Positions 9,113 through 17,476 are shown, counted from the first letter of the stretch. The stretch: DNA of 64,000 bases from Leptospira idonii (GCF_004770995.1 NZ_RQHW01000078.1:1-64000), one strand, 5' to 3'. The notes: generated by a model not told the origin, from the sequence alone. Translations and numbers: made by a program.

Positions 9113-10012
9113 TTAAATCGCTTTTTTCCATTCTCTCGCAGGGGAGACTCCGAAAAAACGTTTGTAAGCTTTGGAAAAAGCGAATGCGGAAGAATAGCCG
9201 ACAGCCAAAGCCACTTCTTCCAGTGTAGTGTTCTCTTTTTGGAATAAATCCCTAGCTTTATCCATCCTCATCCTCGCCAAATATTCCATAGGCGGAATAT
9301 GAAGCACTTCCTTGAACTTGGAAGCGAGATTCGCTCTGGAAATTCCGATTCCTTTGGCTAAGGATTCGATCGTCCAATCGAAAGAAGGGTTCTTATGCAA
9401 TGCTTCTAAAGCTCGCATAATATGATCGTCCCGAAACGCAGTCACCCAACCGGGCTCGGCGGAAGGGTTTTTCTCCAGCCAATGACGAAGCATATAATAC
9501 AACATAATATCCGTTAATCTTTGTAAAATCAGATCGGAGGCAATTCCCTGATCCATTTCCTTCGAAATCATAGTGATGACGGTATGCAGGGAATGATGCG
9601 AATTGATCTCTTCCTCGGAGATACGAATGTAAGGAGGAAGCTCCAGAAAAAAAGGATGTTGAGGGCGGTCGGGCACTTCGTATCTTGCGGAAACGAAACT
9701 TGTAACAGGAGTTTGATCTTTGTGATTTTTCTCCGCATCCGCCTCTCTCAAATGACTGATTTCACGAACCTTAGCATCCGGATGTGAAAGCAATTCGTGA
9801 GTGATTCCTCTTGTGATGAAAAGGATATCCCCTTTTTTCAATTCCAATTGAATCCCGAGAAATCTCGCATAACAAGAGCCTTGCGTGATGACATGAAAGC
9901 CTCCGCTCCTTTCGCAAGGAAAACGAAATCCCCAAGACTCATACAGTTTGTCTTTGGCAAGAAGGTCTTTTTTCCAGGAAGCATCGTTGATAATTTCGGA
10001 AAGGAGGTCCAT
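9113..10012 (-). CDS. AraC-family regulator with N-terminal cupin
   Basis: A 299-residue one-component regulator. The N-terminal half is a cupin-type ligand pocket (GFHVITQGSCYARF and ELKKGDILFITRGITHEL). The C-terminal half, from about 195, carries two helix-turn-helix motifs (IESLAKGIGISRANLASKFKE and TLEEVALAVGYSSAFAFSKAYKRFFGVSP). This layout is that of the cupin_6/AraC group, which usually controls the oxidoreductase next to it. The divergent neighbour here is an NmrA-like reductase. The frame opens with a TTG at 10018; I prefer the ATG at 10012. There is no clear ribosome binding site. Convergent with the lipoprotein gene, three bases apart. Confidence 0.9.
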   Translation of the reverse strand: MDLLSEIINDASWKKDLLAKDKLYESWGFRFPCERSGGFHVITQGSCYARFLGIQLELKKGDILFITRGITHELLSHPDAKVREISHLREADAEKNHKDQTPVTSFVSARYEVPDRPQHPFFLELPPYIRISEEEINSHHSLHTVITMISKEMDQGIASDLILQRLTDIMLYYMLRHWLEKNPSAEPGWVTAFRDDHIMRALEALHKNPSFDWTIESLAKGIGISRANLASKFKEVLHIPPMEYLARMRMDKARDLFQKENTTLEEVALAVGYSSAFAFSKAYKRFFGVSPAREWKKAI

Positions 10013-10041
10013 ATTCAATAAAATACCAAATTTTATCCATT

Positions 10042-10117
10042 TGTCTACAATTTTATACTTTTAGACATTTTTTTAATACTTTAAGGCATAGACAGTCTAT
10101 AATTTTGAGCGTATATT
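10042..10117 (+). promoter_or_regulatory. Promoter of the NmrA-like gene with repeated TAGAC half-sites
   Basis: TAGACA (10089-10094), 17 bp, TATATT (10112-10117) is a good sigma-70 promoter for the gene at 10142. TAGAC half-sites recur: TGTCTA at 10042, TAGACA at 10062, and TAGAC-A-GTCTA spanning the -35 box at 10089-10099. These are likely binding sites for the divergent AraC regulator. The same half-site forms the TetR operators at 17389-17458. Confidence 0.6.
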
Positions 10118-10141
10118 AGATTTATACAGGAGATCATCTAA

Positions 10142-11002
10142 ATGAAAGTATTTGTATATGGAGCCGGCGGAAATGTGGGCCAAAATGTAGTGCAAGGATT
10201 GCTTGCCCTAGGACATGAAGTATTTGCGGGAACCAGACATCCTGAAAAAGGAAAACAACAAAAGGGACTCACTTGGGTCGAAGCGGATGCACTCGCACCT
10301 GAGAAAGGTTTGAACATTCTTGAAAAAGTAGATTCTGCGTTTTTTATTTCTCCTCCCGGTTATACGAATCAGTATGCGATCCTTTCCCCTTGGATCGAAA
10401 AAGCAAAACAAGTTTCCCTAAAAAAAGTAGTTCTTATGACTGCGATGGGAGTGGAATTCGCTCCACCGGAAGCACCTTTCCGCAAAACAGAGATTTTACT
10501 GGAAAGCTCAGGGCTCAACTGGAACATCATTCGCCCGAATTGGTTTATGCAGAACTTCCATACCTTCTGGGTAGGAGGAATCTTGAAGGACAAAAAAATT
10601 TATTTCCCTGCAGGAGATGCGAAAACCAGCTTTATAGACTCAAGAGACATCGCATCAACCGCCGTTCAATTGTTAATCGGTCTGGATAAGAACAAAGCTC
10701 AATCCTTCACTCTAACAGGAAAAGAAACTCTCACTCATTCGGAAGTGGCAACAATCCTTTCACAAACGACAGGTTTGAATATAGAGTATGTGAACATCAC
10801 TCCCGAGGATTTTAAAGCAGGGCTTTTGAGTGCAGGATTACCGAACGATTATAGTGATTTTATGGTGATGATCGCAGGAGCGCTCAGAGACGGGCATTCT
10901 TCCGCAATCACTGATTCTGTGGAAAAAATCACTGGAAAATCACCGATCGCCTTCCAAGAATATGCGAAAGACAACAAGTCTGCCTGGTTAGGTGGAAAAT
11001 AA
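10142..11002 (+). CDS. NmrA-like NAD(P)-binding oxidoreductase
   Basis: A 286-residue atypical short-chain dehydrogenase of the NmrA/SDR-a5 type. It opens with the Rossmann signature GAGGNVGQNVVQG and continues with LNWNIIRPNWFMQNF, the conserved central segment of NmrA/azoreductase-like proteins. The C-terminal part resembles QOR2/YtfG-type enzymes that bind NAD(P)H and reduce quinones or sense redox state. The substrate is unknown. The ATG is preceded by CAGGAGATC at a good distance. It is divergent from the AraC regulator that presumably controls it. Confidence 0.85.
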   Translation: MKVFVYGAGGNVGQNVVQGLLALGHEVFAGTRHPEKGKQQKGLTWVEADALAPEKGLNILEKVDSAFFISPPGYTNQYAILSPWIEKAKQVSLKKVVLMTAMGVEFAPPEAPFRKTEILLESSGLNWNIIRPNWFMQNFHTFWVGGILKDKKIYFPAGDAKTSFIDSRDIASTAVQLLIGLDKNKAQSFTLTGKETLTHSEVATILSQTTGLNIEYVNITPEDFKAGLLSAGLPNDYSDFMVMIAGALRDGHSSAITDSVEKITGKSPIAFQEYAKDNKSAWLGGK

Positions 11003-11033
11003 CAAATAGAATCCGAACCGGGCGACAGCCCGG

Positions 11034-12224
11034 TTAAGGATAGGATAATAAAAGTCGAAATCCTGCCGCTCCATCCGGCCCTTCAAAACCGTTTCGAAGT
11101 AATATTCCGAAATCGGGGATTACCAAAGAACCACTTACATTGATCTGCCCTTTATAATAATTTTTCGTTGGGATCAATTTTTTCTGTTTCAAAGTTGCAA
11201 CATCATAAATATGAATCCCTGAATTACGAACCCATACAAGTTCGTTTTCTTTCCAAAACCCCATAGAATGCCCATGAGTCCCTAACTTCACTTTTTTGAC
11301 CGACTTACCCGTATTTGTTTCATATACTTGAAGTTCTCCCGTGTCGGAAGAAGCAAGATAAAACCTACTGCCGTCTTTGGAGAAACAAGCGCCGTAAGGA
11401 ACAGTAGGAATAACAACTGAGATAGAATCCAAAGTATTTAAGTCCAACAAACGGCCTTTAGGAGAATTATTCTCATAACTTTCCACATAGGTTTGTAGCA
11501 ACACTTTCCCGGAAGATTCGTGATATATTATGTTATATGGAAATCTTCCGTCTGCATAATTATATACCTTTTTTAATTTTCCTTCGGAATATTTATAAAC
11601 GGAAACATCTACATCGTTTGCCGTTTTATCTGCCATATTCGCATCGACTGCAAATGCAAAGTAAGCTTGTTTAGAAACCGTATCGAATCCGATCGGTAAT
11701 GCCATTGCATAGGAAGACTTGTCGGAACCTTTTTTCTCATGAATCTCCTCAACAAACTCGATCCGATTTGCATTCAAATTCCAAACGAAAAAATAAAACT
11801 TTTTATTCGGAAGTTTGAAATGGGAATGTTCTACGATAAATCCAGCCTGACCTTCTTTCACATCATAAAACAATAGATTGGTTAAAGAAAAAGGAAACGC
11901 GTCCTCTTTCCATCCTGCAGCTCCTTCTTGGAGCAAAGAAGGATGTTTCGAAACATATTCCCTGATCGGAACAGTCTCGAAGATTTTCTTTTTATCTTTA
12001 AGATTGTAAAAATAAATACCCGTTTGATCCGACTGAGAGGTTTGGCCTATGTAAACATACCCTCCTCGATTCACCAGATACGGTGACGATTCTTCATAAA
12101 AGCTGGGCTTCGCTTGAAAATCGGTTTTGAGGGAAAAACTGTCCGCCAAAGTTTGGGAGAACAAAGATCCGCCTCGTAGCAAAAAAAACAGAATCAAAAA
12201 ACTTCCTATCCGAACAAAACGCAC
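11034..12224 (-). CDS. Exported beta-propeller-like protein, unknown function
   Basis: A 396-residue protein with a cleavable signal peptide (hydrophobic FLILFFLLRGGSLFSQ, probable cut after FSQ). Repeated strands are of WD40/YVTN type (GRLLDLNTLDSISVVIPTVP, DGSRFYLASSDTGELQVYE, TGKSVKKVKLGTHGHSMGF). The last repeats look like quinoprotein-type propeller blades. The GTG start has GAGGTGG just before it. It is followed closely on the same strand (upstream gene 13 bp away) by a DUF5329-like protein and a TfoX-like protein, which may form a small operon. Function unknown. Confidence 0.72.
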   Translation of the reverse strand: MRFVRIGSFLILFFLLRGGSLFSQTLADSFSLKTDFQAKPSFYEESSPYLVNRGGYVYIGQTSQSDQTGIYFYNLKDKKKIFETVPIREYVSKHPSLLQEGAAGWKEDAFPFSLTNLLFYDVKEGQAGFIVEHSHFKLPNKKFYFFVWNLNANRIEFVEEIHEKKGSDKSSYAMALPIGFDTVSKQAYFAFAVDANMADKTANDVDVSVYKYSEGKLKKVYNYADGRFPYNIIYHESSGKVLLQTYVESYENNSPKGRLLDLNTLDSISVVIPTVPYGACFSKDGSRFYLASSDTGELQVYETNTGKSVKKVKLGTHGHSMGFWKENELVWVRNSGIHIYDVATLKQKKLIPTKNYYKGQINVSGSLVIPDFGILLRNGFEGPDGAAGFRLLLSYP

Positions 12225-12237
12225 AAACCACCTCGTA

Positions 12238-12642
12238 TCAATTACATCTTAAATTGATTTTATCCAGTTCTTTCTTCAGCCAAACCTGCGCTAGTATGGT
12301 TTTTCCATCTTTCGTTTTGATTTGATAAGGATCTCCCGAAAGAGAAGATTTAGAGGCTACTTTTTCAATAAATAATTGAGCGGTCCAATCTTTCTCTTTG
12401 GGAGCAAAAAACGATTTTTTTGCGGAATCTAATTTCATACGCAAATGGTCGGACGCTTCTTTTGCATTGTGTTCCGATCCGTTCCGAATGAAGACACCGT
12501 CCAAACCTTTTACGGACTGAATCAATGCTTCGATTTTCTGTTCTTCGGAAAGTGGGTTGGTGCAGTCTGCAGAAAGAGAAACTCCTCCGAACGAAAGACA
12601 GAAAAGAATAAAACTTAAACGAACAGATAAATGTAATTTCAT
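12238..12642 (-). CDS. DUF5329-like exported protein
   Basis: A 134-residue protein with a signal peptide ending near SLSA. The pattern is that of DUF5329: EEQKIEALIQSVKGL, FIRNG-x-x-H, AxxHLRMKL, FIEKVASKSSLSGDPYQIK and WLKKEL. The function of the family is unknown; members are small periplasmic proteins. Its ATG overlaps the stop of the upstream TfoX-like gene by four bases, so translation is coupled. The last residues include a lone Cys (LRCN) that could pair with the Cys right after the signal peptide. Confidence 0.75.
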   Translation of the reverse strand: MKLHLSVRLSFILFCLSFGGVSLSADCTNPLSEEQKIEALIQSVKGLDGVFIRNGSEHNAKEASDHLRMKLDSAKKSFFAPKEKDWTAQLFIEKVASKSSLSGDPYQIKTKDGKTILAQVWLKKELDKINLRCN

Positions 12643-13061
12643 GGCTTTTTAGACAGTTTCTTTTTAGCTTTGGGGCGTTTTTTTAGAGACGAATCGACTC
12701 CCGACTTTGCGGAAGATTTTGTTTTTTTAACACCCGATTTTCCCCGTTTGGCGGCCTCGAGAGAAATTTCACACCATTCTTTCAGTTTTTTAGGAGACTT
12801 CCAAACGTTTTCGGGAATGGTCCAGTAGCTCATCACAGAAGGTTTGCCCGCTTTTCCATGATAGGTAAAAGGTTTTTGGCCTGCCTCTTCGAAATTTCCG
12901 ATCGTTTCCGAATCTACCTTGAGGTATAAAACATCGTATGCGATCAGAGCGAACATAATTCCCTCGAAATAGAATCCGTATCCGCCAAACATAGCTCTGA
13001 CGGTTACGTTTCCGAGGATCGATAACTTTTGTAAACAAAGTTCTACGAAGGGATTGGACAT
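12639..13061 (-). CDS. TfoX N-terminal-domain protein with basic tail
   Basis: A 140-residue protein. The first 100 residues match the TfoX/Sxy N-terminal domain (VTVRAMFGGYGFYFEGIMFALIAYDVLYLKVD and FTYHGKAGKPSVMSYWTIPE). About 40 Lys/Ser-rich residues follow (KKTKSSAKSG ... KKRPKAKKKLSKKP), a tail that could bind nucleic acid. TfoX in gamma-proteobacteria activates competence genes. Stand-alone N-terminal-domain proteins elsewhere have no defined role, so no competence function is claimed. It heads a small three-gene run with the DUF5329 and propeller proteins. Confidence 0.85.
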   Translation of the reverse strand: MSNPFVELCLQKLSILGNVTVRAMFGGYGFYFEGIMFALIAYDVLYLKVDSETIGNFEEAGQKPFTYHGKAGKPSVMSYWTIPENVWKSPKKLKEWCEISLEAAKRGKSGVKKTKSSAKSGVDSSLKKRPKAKKKLSKKP

Positions 13062-13102
13062 ACTGTCAAAAAGAAATTTCTATTTTGAAAGATGTCAATC
13101 CT

Positions 13103-13137
13103 GATTCGTAAGGAAAAGAACTTTTTCATTACGAATC
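13103..13137 (-). terminator. Stem-loop between SDR and TfoX-like genes
   Basis: GATTCGTAA (13103-13111) pairs perfectly with TTACGAATC (13129-13137). The inner GGAAAA/TTTTTC can extend the stem. It lies just past the SDR stop on the minus strand. There is no strong T-run, so termination would be weak. It may instead protect an mRNA end. Confidence 0.5.
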
Positions 13138-13148
13138 CTGCAGCTGAA

Positions 13149-13982
13149 TCATTTACTTCCTTTGAATACACTCATCTTCACCAAACCTGCGTAAACCCCG
13201 TCCGGGAGAAAATTACGAAGGAATAAAAAAGATTTTGCATCCGGTCCTACGACGTATCTCAGTTTGTTAGAGCCGTCGGATGCCGCACGATAAATCGATT
13301 TTGCTACAGCCACAGGAGAGATCGCTCCTTCTTCCGCAGATTTCATATTTTTGAAAGCGAGTTCGCATAATTCCTTATAATCGGAAGGAGATGCGGACAC
13401 AGTGTTGTCGTTCGATCTATCGTAAAAATCTGTTTTAATCGCCCCCGGCTCGATGATTTTCACTTTAATTCCGAACGGTTCCAATTCAAAACGAAGGGAT
13501 TCACTGAAACCATCTACCGCCCATTTGGTGCCATGATACAAACTATGATAAGGAAATGCGAGTCTTCCCGCCATAGAAGCCACATTGATGATGACTCCCG
13601 ATTTGTTTTTGCGGAAATGAGGCAGAATTTCTCGAGTAACAGACATAAGTCCGAATACGTTCGTATCATATTGTCTTTGAATTTGTTCCGGTGTCGCACC
13701 TTCAAAAGGACCTGTCAGTCCGTAACCTGCATTATTGACGACAGCATCGATTTTACCGAACTTTTTCAAACTGGTTTCGATCGCAGAACGAATGCTCGCC
13801 GTATCAGTAACGTCCAATCGTTCGCAAATCGTATTTTCCAAAGCACTCAATTGGGTTTCTTTGGAAGGATTTCTCATTGTGGCGACTACGTTCCAGCCCT
13901 GCTTCTGAAAATAGAGCGCTGCTTCTTTGCCGATCCCCGTGCTTGCTCCCGTAATCAAAACCGTTTGTTTCTGAACTGACAT
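13149..13982 (-). CDS. Short-chain dehydrogenase/reductase
   Basis: A 277-residue classical SDR. The nucleotide-binding TGASTGIGKEAALYF comes near the N-terminus, then NNAGYGLTGPFE, the catalytic Ser in INVASMAGR, and Y-x-x-x-K in YHGTK. The post-catalytic IEPGAIKTDFYDRS follows. The substrate is unknown; the sequence is of the retinol-dehydrogenase/oxidoreductase type. I take the ATG at 13982, which has a TAGGAGTC site, not the upstream frame extension. It is transcribed away from a TetR gene across a 119-bp gap holding three phased operators, so it is presumably repressed by that TetR. Confidence 0.9.
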   Translation of the reverse strand: MSVQKQTVLITGASTGIGKEAALYFQKQGWNVVATMRNPSKETQLSALENTICERLDVTDTASIRSAIETSLKKFGKIDAVVNNAGYGLTGPFEGATPEQIQRQYDTNVFGLMSVTREILPHFRKNKSGVIINVASMAGRLAFPYHSLYHGTKWAVDGFSESLRFELEPFGIKVKIIEPGAIKTDFYDRSNDNTVSASPSDYKELCELAFKNMKSAEEGAISPVAVAKSIYRAASDGSNKLRYVVGPDAKSFLFLRNFLPDGVYAGLVKMSVFKGSK

Positions 13983-14004
13983 AAATTGACTCCTATTCAC
14001 AAAA

Positions 14005-14059
14005 TGACTTTTGGTCACTTATATATGACTGAAAGTCAGTTTATAATGACCTCAGGTCA
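14005..14059. promoter_or_regulatory. Three phased TetR operators (TGAC-N5-GTCA)
   Basis: Three 13-bp sites lie in the SDR/TetR gap. They are TGACTTTTGGTCA (14005-14017), TGACTGAAAGTCA (14026-14038) and TGACCTCAGGTCA (14047-14059). The last two are perfect palindromes and the first has one mismatched pair. Start-to-start spacing is exactly 21 bp both times, two helical turns, so all three face the same side of the helix. Presumed binder: the TetR encoded from 14102. Confidence 0.85.
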
Positions 14060-14101
14060 GAAACAAGTTTTTTTCTGGATTCTTTCCCAATCTTTTGAAA
14101 A

Positions 14102-14782
14102 ATGGAGTCGATGAGCCGAGCAGCATTGATGGAAAAATCCCCGAAAAAGAGAGCCGTTTTGGAAAAAGACAAACTTTCCAAAAAAGCGGGAATCCTCCAA
14201 GCGGCCGCCCAACTCTTGCAAAAGAAAGATTGGGCGGAACTGTCCATGGACGAGGTCGCAAAAAAAGCGAAAATCGCAAAAGGAACTCTCTATCTTTATT
14301 TTCCCACAAAGGAAGATCTTTGCCTGCGGGTTCATTTGATCGATTACGAGATCTGGTTTCATGATCTCAGAAAATATCTTGAAACGAAAGAAACCATAAA
14401 CCCTTCCGATTTTTCTCAATGGTTTGTGGATTCCTTCGAAGACCATTCCCGGTTCTTGAAGATCCTGCCGATCGTTCCTACGATCCTCGAAAAAAATGCA
14501 AGCTTGGAAACCATCCGGGAATTCAAACGCAGTCTGAAGGATCAACTAACAGCGATTTTACCTCTTTTGTCAAAAACATTGAAGCTGAAATCGGAAGAAG
14601 AAGGTTTCTTATTTTTAATGCAATGTCATGCTTTGGCCATAGGAGCCTGGTCCCACGGTTTTCCTTCCCCGCTTGTCAAAGAGGCACAGGAAGAAGAAGG
14701 TTTGGAAATGTTCCATATCAATTACGCACAATTCGTAAAATCTTCCATCGACACATTGCTGCGGGGAATGAAGGCCGCTTAA
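14102..14782 (+). CDS. TetR-family repressor of the SDR divergon
   Basis: A 226-residue regulator. The helix-turn-helix reads ILQAAAQLLQ, then LSMDEVAKKAKIAKGTLYLYFPTKEDL, the standard TetR N-terminal pattern. The C-terminal ligand domain is not recognisable. Alternative starts at 14111 and 14129 are possible, as no start has a strong ribosome binding site. The basic N-terminal stretch KSPKKRAVLEKDKLSKK is longer than usual. It is divergent from the SDR gene with three operator palindromes between them, which implies autoregulation and control of the SDR. Its stop codon overlaps that of the convergent next TetR gene (shared TTAA). Confidence 0.92.
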   Translation: MESMSRAALMEKSPKKRAVLEKDKLSKKAGILQAAAQLLQKKDWAELSMDEVAKKAKIAKGTLYLYFPTKEDLCLRVHLIDYEIWFHDLRKYLETKETINPSDFSQWFVDSFEDHSRFLKILPIVPTILEKNASLETIREFKRSLKDQLTAILPLLSKTLKLKSEEEGFLFLMQCHALAIGAWSHGFPSPLVKEAQEEEGLEMFHINYAQFVKSSIDTLLRGMKAA

Positions 14783-15381
14783 TTCCTCTTTACTGAAAAA
14801 GCAGAGATTCCTTCCGAATGCGCAAGAGAAGTAGTGTCTCCGGTGATTGCCGTCTGAGCGACAAATCCCAAAACCAAAGACATAAGCGTCTGTGCAATGT
14901 TCGCCGGACTAGTAACGTTCGATATACGCCCGTTCTTTTGCCAGTCTTCAGCCAAAATTTCCAAACGCAAACGTATCTTTAAATAAAACTCAGCAATCAA
15001 TTTACGAATGGATTCGCTTCGCTGTGCTTCGCTCCAACCGTGAATGGCGATTGGCAGAAGATTGAACTCTTCTTTTGCGGAAAAATTTTGAATTTCAGTC
15101 GTAACGGATGTGATCCACTCACTCGGTCCCTTCTCTCTCATACTTTCGAAAATAGGAATCAACCGAACACTCAACTCACTTAAGGAAGCGGAAATTGCGG
15201 AGAAAATGATATCTTCCTTCCCCTTAAAATAACGATACATGGCGCTTGCGGACAATCCTGCTTCGCCGATGATGTCTTCCATTGTGGTAGCTTGTACACC
15301 GGAACGGAAAAAACAGCGCCAAGCCGCATTCAATATCTGCTTTTGACGCATCTCTCTATGGGTTTCGGAAATCCTAGGCAT
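14779..15381 (-). CDS. TetR-family repressor of the MBL divergon
   Basis: A 200-residue TetR regulator. The N-terminal DNA-binding domain reads RQKQILNAAWRCFFRSGVQATTMEDIIGEAGLSASAMYRYFKGKEDII, and a helical ligand domain follows. I start at the ATG at 15381 because the frame above it runs through an operator and promoter region. It is divergent from a metallo-beta-lactamase-fold hydrolase, with two GGAAT-N4-ATTCC palindromes in the gap, so it probably represses both itself and the hydrolase. The last bases overlap the end of the convergent TetR gene. Confidence 0.92.
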   Translation of the reverse strand: MPRISETHREMRQKQILNAAWRCFFRSGVQATTMEDIIGEAGLSASAMYRYFKGKEDIIFSAISASLSELSVRLIPIFESMREKGPSEWITSVTTEIQNFSAKEEFNLLPIAIHGWSEAQRSESIRKLIAEFYLKIRLRLEILAEDWQKNGRISNVTSPANIAQTLMSLVLGFVAQTAITGDTTSLAHSEGISAFSVKRN

Positions 15382-15396
15382 TGAATCACAAAAAAA

Positions 15397-15463
15397 GGAA
15401 TAACTATTCCTTGACAATAAAATCATAGGGGTGCTAAAAAGGCCAAAAGGGAATGATTATTCC
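15397..15463. promoter_or_regulatory. Two TetR operators (GGAAT-N4-ATTCC)
   Basis: GGAATAACTATTCC (15397-15410) and GGAATGATTATTCC (15450-15463) are matching 14-bp palindromes with perfect 5-bp arms. They are 53 bp apart, five helical turns, in the gap between the TetR gene (15381) and the hydrolase gene (15485). TTGACA at 15411-15416 lies between them and could be the -35 box of the hydrolase promoter. Confidence 0.8.
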
Positions 15464-15484
15464 TTTTTAAGAGGTACTACAAAT

Positions 15485-16306
15485 ATGATCAAAGTCCATC
15501 ATTTGAATTGCGCATGCATCCAACGTCTATCCATCCACGGGCGTACATTGGCCTGCCATTGTCTATTGATCGAAACTCCTTCCAGCGGACTCATACTTGT
15601 AGATACCGGTTTGGGGAGCCAAGACCTCATCCACCCCGCCCAAAGACTGGGTTTTATGTTCACTTACGTCTATGCCAATCCCAAACGTGACCCATCCCTT
15701 TCCGCCAAAGCGCAAATACAAGCATTAGGTTATAAACCGGAAGATGTCCGTCATATAGTGATGACTCATATGGACTTGGATCATGTAGGAGGTCTTTCCG
15801 ATTTTCCACAGGCACGCATCCATTTGCATGCAACCGAATGGAAAGCCGCAATGGAAAGAAAAAGCATCAAAGCAAAACATCGATATCTTCCTGTTATGTG
15901 GGAGCATAAGCCTACTTTCGAAACTTATACGGAAGAAGGAGAGCCCTGGTTCGGGTTCGAATCGATCCGCAATTTGAGAGGTCTGCCGGAAGAAATCCTT
16001 CTCGTACCTTTGTTCGGCCATACCTTAGGTCATTGCGGAGTCGCAGTGCAGGATGCAAAAGGATGGCTCCTCCATGCGGGAGACGCCTACTTCGATCCAA
16101 GGGAAATCCACGGAGACAAACGCCGCTGTGCTCCGTTAGTCGGTCTCTTTCAAGCAGCAGTCCAAACCAATCGTAAGGATAGACTGCACAATCAAACCAG
16201 ATTGAGGCAGCTCGCCTCTTCGAATCAAAACATACGCATCTTCAGCGCCCATAATCCTTTCGAATTCGAAGAGATCAAAAACTTAAATCCGCCCTCAGGA
16301 AACTAA
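15485..16306 (+). CDS. Metallo-beta-lactamase-fold hydrolase
   Basis: A 273-residue enzyme of the lactonase-like branch. Metal ligands are seen in THMDLDHVGG (H95-x-D97-x-D99-H100), the later His in GHTLGHCGV, and the Asp in HAGDAYF. A terminal FSAHNPFEF supplies another His. The first pair reads H-x-D-x-D-H rather than the commoner H-x-H-x-D-H. It looks like N-acyl-homoserine-lactonase-related proteins, but the substrate is unproven. The ATG at 15485 follows AAGAGGT; the longer frame crosses an operator. Presumed target of the divergent TetR. Convergent with the alcohol dehydrogenase, eight bases apart. Confidence 0.88.
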   Translation: MIKVHHLNCACIQRLSIHGRTLACHCLLIETPSSGLILVDTGLGSQDLIHPAQRLGFMFTYVYANPKRDPSLSAKAQIQALGYKPEDVRHIVMTHMDLDHVGGLSDFPQARIHLHATEWKAAMERKSIKAKHRYLPVMWEHKPTFETYTEEGEPWFGFESIRNLRGLPEEILLVPLFGHTLGHCGVAVQDAKGWLLHAGDAYFDPREIHGDKRRCAPLVGLFQAAVQTNRKDRLHNQTRLRQLASSNQNIRIFSAHNPFEFEEIKNLNPPSGN

Positions 16307-16314
16307 GAACAGTC

Positions 16315-17343
16315 TCATCGAAAATCGTTGATCACCAATTTTGTGCTAGGTTCCATCCAAGCTTCTTTCGCATCCCGAAAAGAAGCTGTTTTGGTGACGA
16401 TAGGGCCGGGATCGTAGATCCCCGATTCGATCAAACCGAGCAGTTTCTCCATATACTCTCTGGAATCGACTCTTGTTAGGTGAAGTTCTGCGCCAACATT
16501 GTACAATTCCAGATAAGGAATCTCTAAACGATTCGTCCAATAAATGGAAGCGGAAGAAAACTTTCCCTTACTTTTGAGAGACCGCAAACCTGATTCCCAA
16601 GCCTCCTTGGAAAAAGCCGCCTCACAAACCAAATCGAACTTACCGAAAGATTTAGGGATCACATTCACCCATTCCGCATCGATCCCCAGGCGAGTCGCAT
16701 GATCTACTCTTTGTTTGTCGGTATCAACATACTTTACGATTCCCTTTCCCATCTTGGAAGCAAGTAGAGCAGTATAAAGTCCGATGCTGGAAGCAAGGCC
16801 GCCCAAAACCAAAACGGACAAAGAAGGGTCCACTTCTAAAAATCTCCCCGCAAGTTTCCAAGCTTCGGAGATATTATCCGACAAACTCGCAACGGAAACC
16901 GGATCCGTATCCTCTTTTAAAGGAAGTAACATTTGTTTTGCGTAAGGAACTCGAACCAAATCCGCAAGCGCTCCGCCGAAAGTTTTTGCACCTGGCGCCA
17001 TTCCGAAGCTGGTCACGGGAGGGAGAGTGGAACAAGATTTGGAATCACCCGTCTGACAATGGGGGCAGGTACCACAAGAGATCTGAAACGAAACCGCTAC
17101 CCTCTTCCCGGGAGAAAACTCTCCCTCCAAGTCAGGAGAAACTTGAGTTATCTCTCCCACAAATTCATGACCGATGGGAAAAGGGGGACGGAACAAGGTC
17201 TGGCCCTGAATGATTCCTAAATCCAAATCGCATCTGGCGACTGCCAAAGGGCGCACCAAAACCTCGCCTGGGCCGGTAATTTCTGGGTCGGGGACTTCTT
17301 CCCAATCGATGATTCCTTTTTTTACAAATACAATTTGTTTCAT
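16315..17343 (-). CDS. Zinc-dependent alcohol dehydrogenase (MDR family)
   Basis: A 342-residue medium-chain dehydrogenase. It shows the GroES-like domain with GHEFVGEI and the structural-zinc Cys cluster in SCGTCPHCQTGDSKSC (C-x2-C-x2-C-x7-C). The Rossmann domain begins near VLVLGGLASSIGLYTALLASKMG. The C-terminal ASIYWTNRLEIPYLELYNVGAELHLTRV resembles threonine/sorbitol dehydrogenase-like members. The substrate is unknown. The ATG at 17343 has a GGGAGGT site. It is divergent from a TetR gene with two identical-pattern palindromes between, so it is likely under that repressor. Confidence 0.88.
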   Translation of the reverse strand: MKQIVFVKKGIIDWEEVPDPEITGPGEVLVRPLAVARCDLDLGIIQGQTLFRPPFPIGHEFVGEITQVSPDLEGEFSPGKRVAVSFQISCGTCPHCQTGDSKSCSTLPPVTSFGMAPGAKTFGGALADLVRVPYAKQMLLPLKEDTDPVSVASLSDNISEAWKLAGRFLEVDPSLSVLVLGGLASSIGLYTALLASKMGKGIVKYVDTDKQRVDHATRLGIDAEWVNVIPKSFGKFDLVCEAAFSKEAWESGLRSLKSKGKFSSASIYWTNRLEIPYLELYNVGAELHLTRVDSREYMEKLLGLIESGIYDPGPIVTKTASFRDAKEAWMEPSTKLVINDFR

Positions 17344-17388
17344 AAAATGTGGTACCTCCCACAAAAAGATCCAACCCCTCAACCGAAA

Positions 17389-17458
17389 TTAGACCAACTT
17401 GTCTAAACTACTTTCATTTTCAAAAACTGTCCAGAAAAAATTAGACAGCTTAGTCTAA
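17389..17458. promoter_or_regulatory. Two TetR operators (TTAGAC-N6-GTCTAA)
   Basis: TTAGAC-CAACTT-GTCTAA (17389-17406) and TTAGAC-AGCTTA-GTCTAA (17441-17458) are 18-bp sites with perfect 6-bp arms, 52 bp apart (about five helical turns). They lie in the dehydrogenase/TetR gap. The second site overlaps the likely -10 region (TATAAAAT) just before the TetR start, as expected for autorepression. Confidence 0.87.
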
Positions 17459-17476
17459 AATATAAAATAGAAACAA

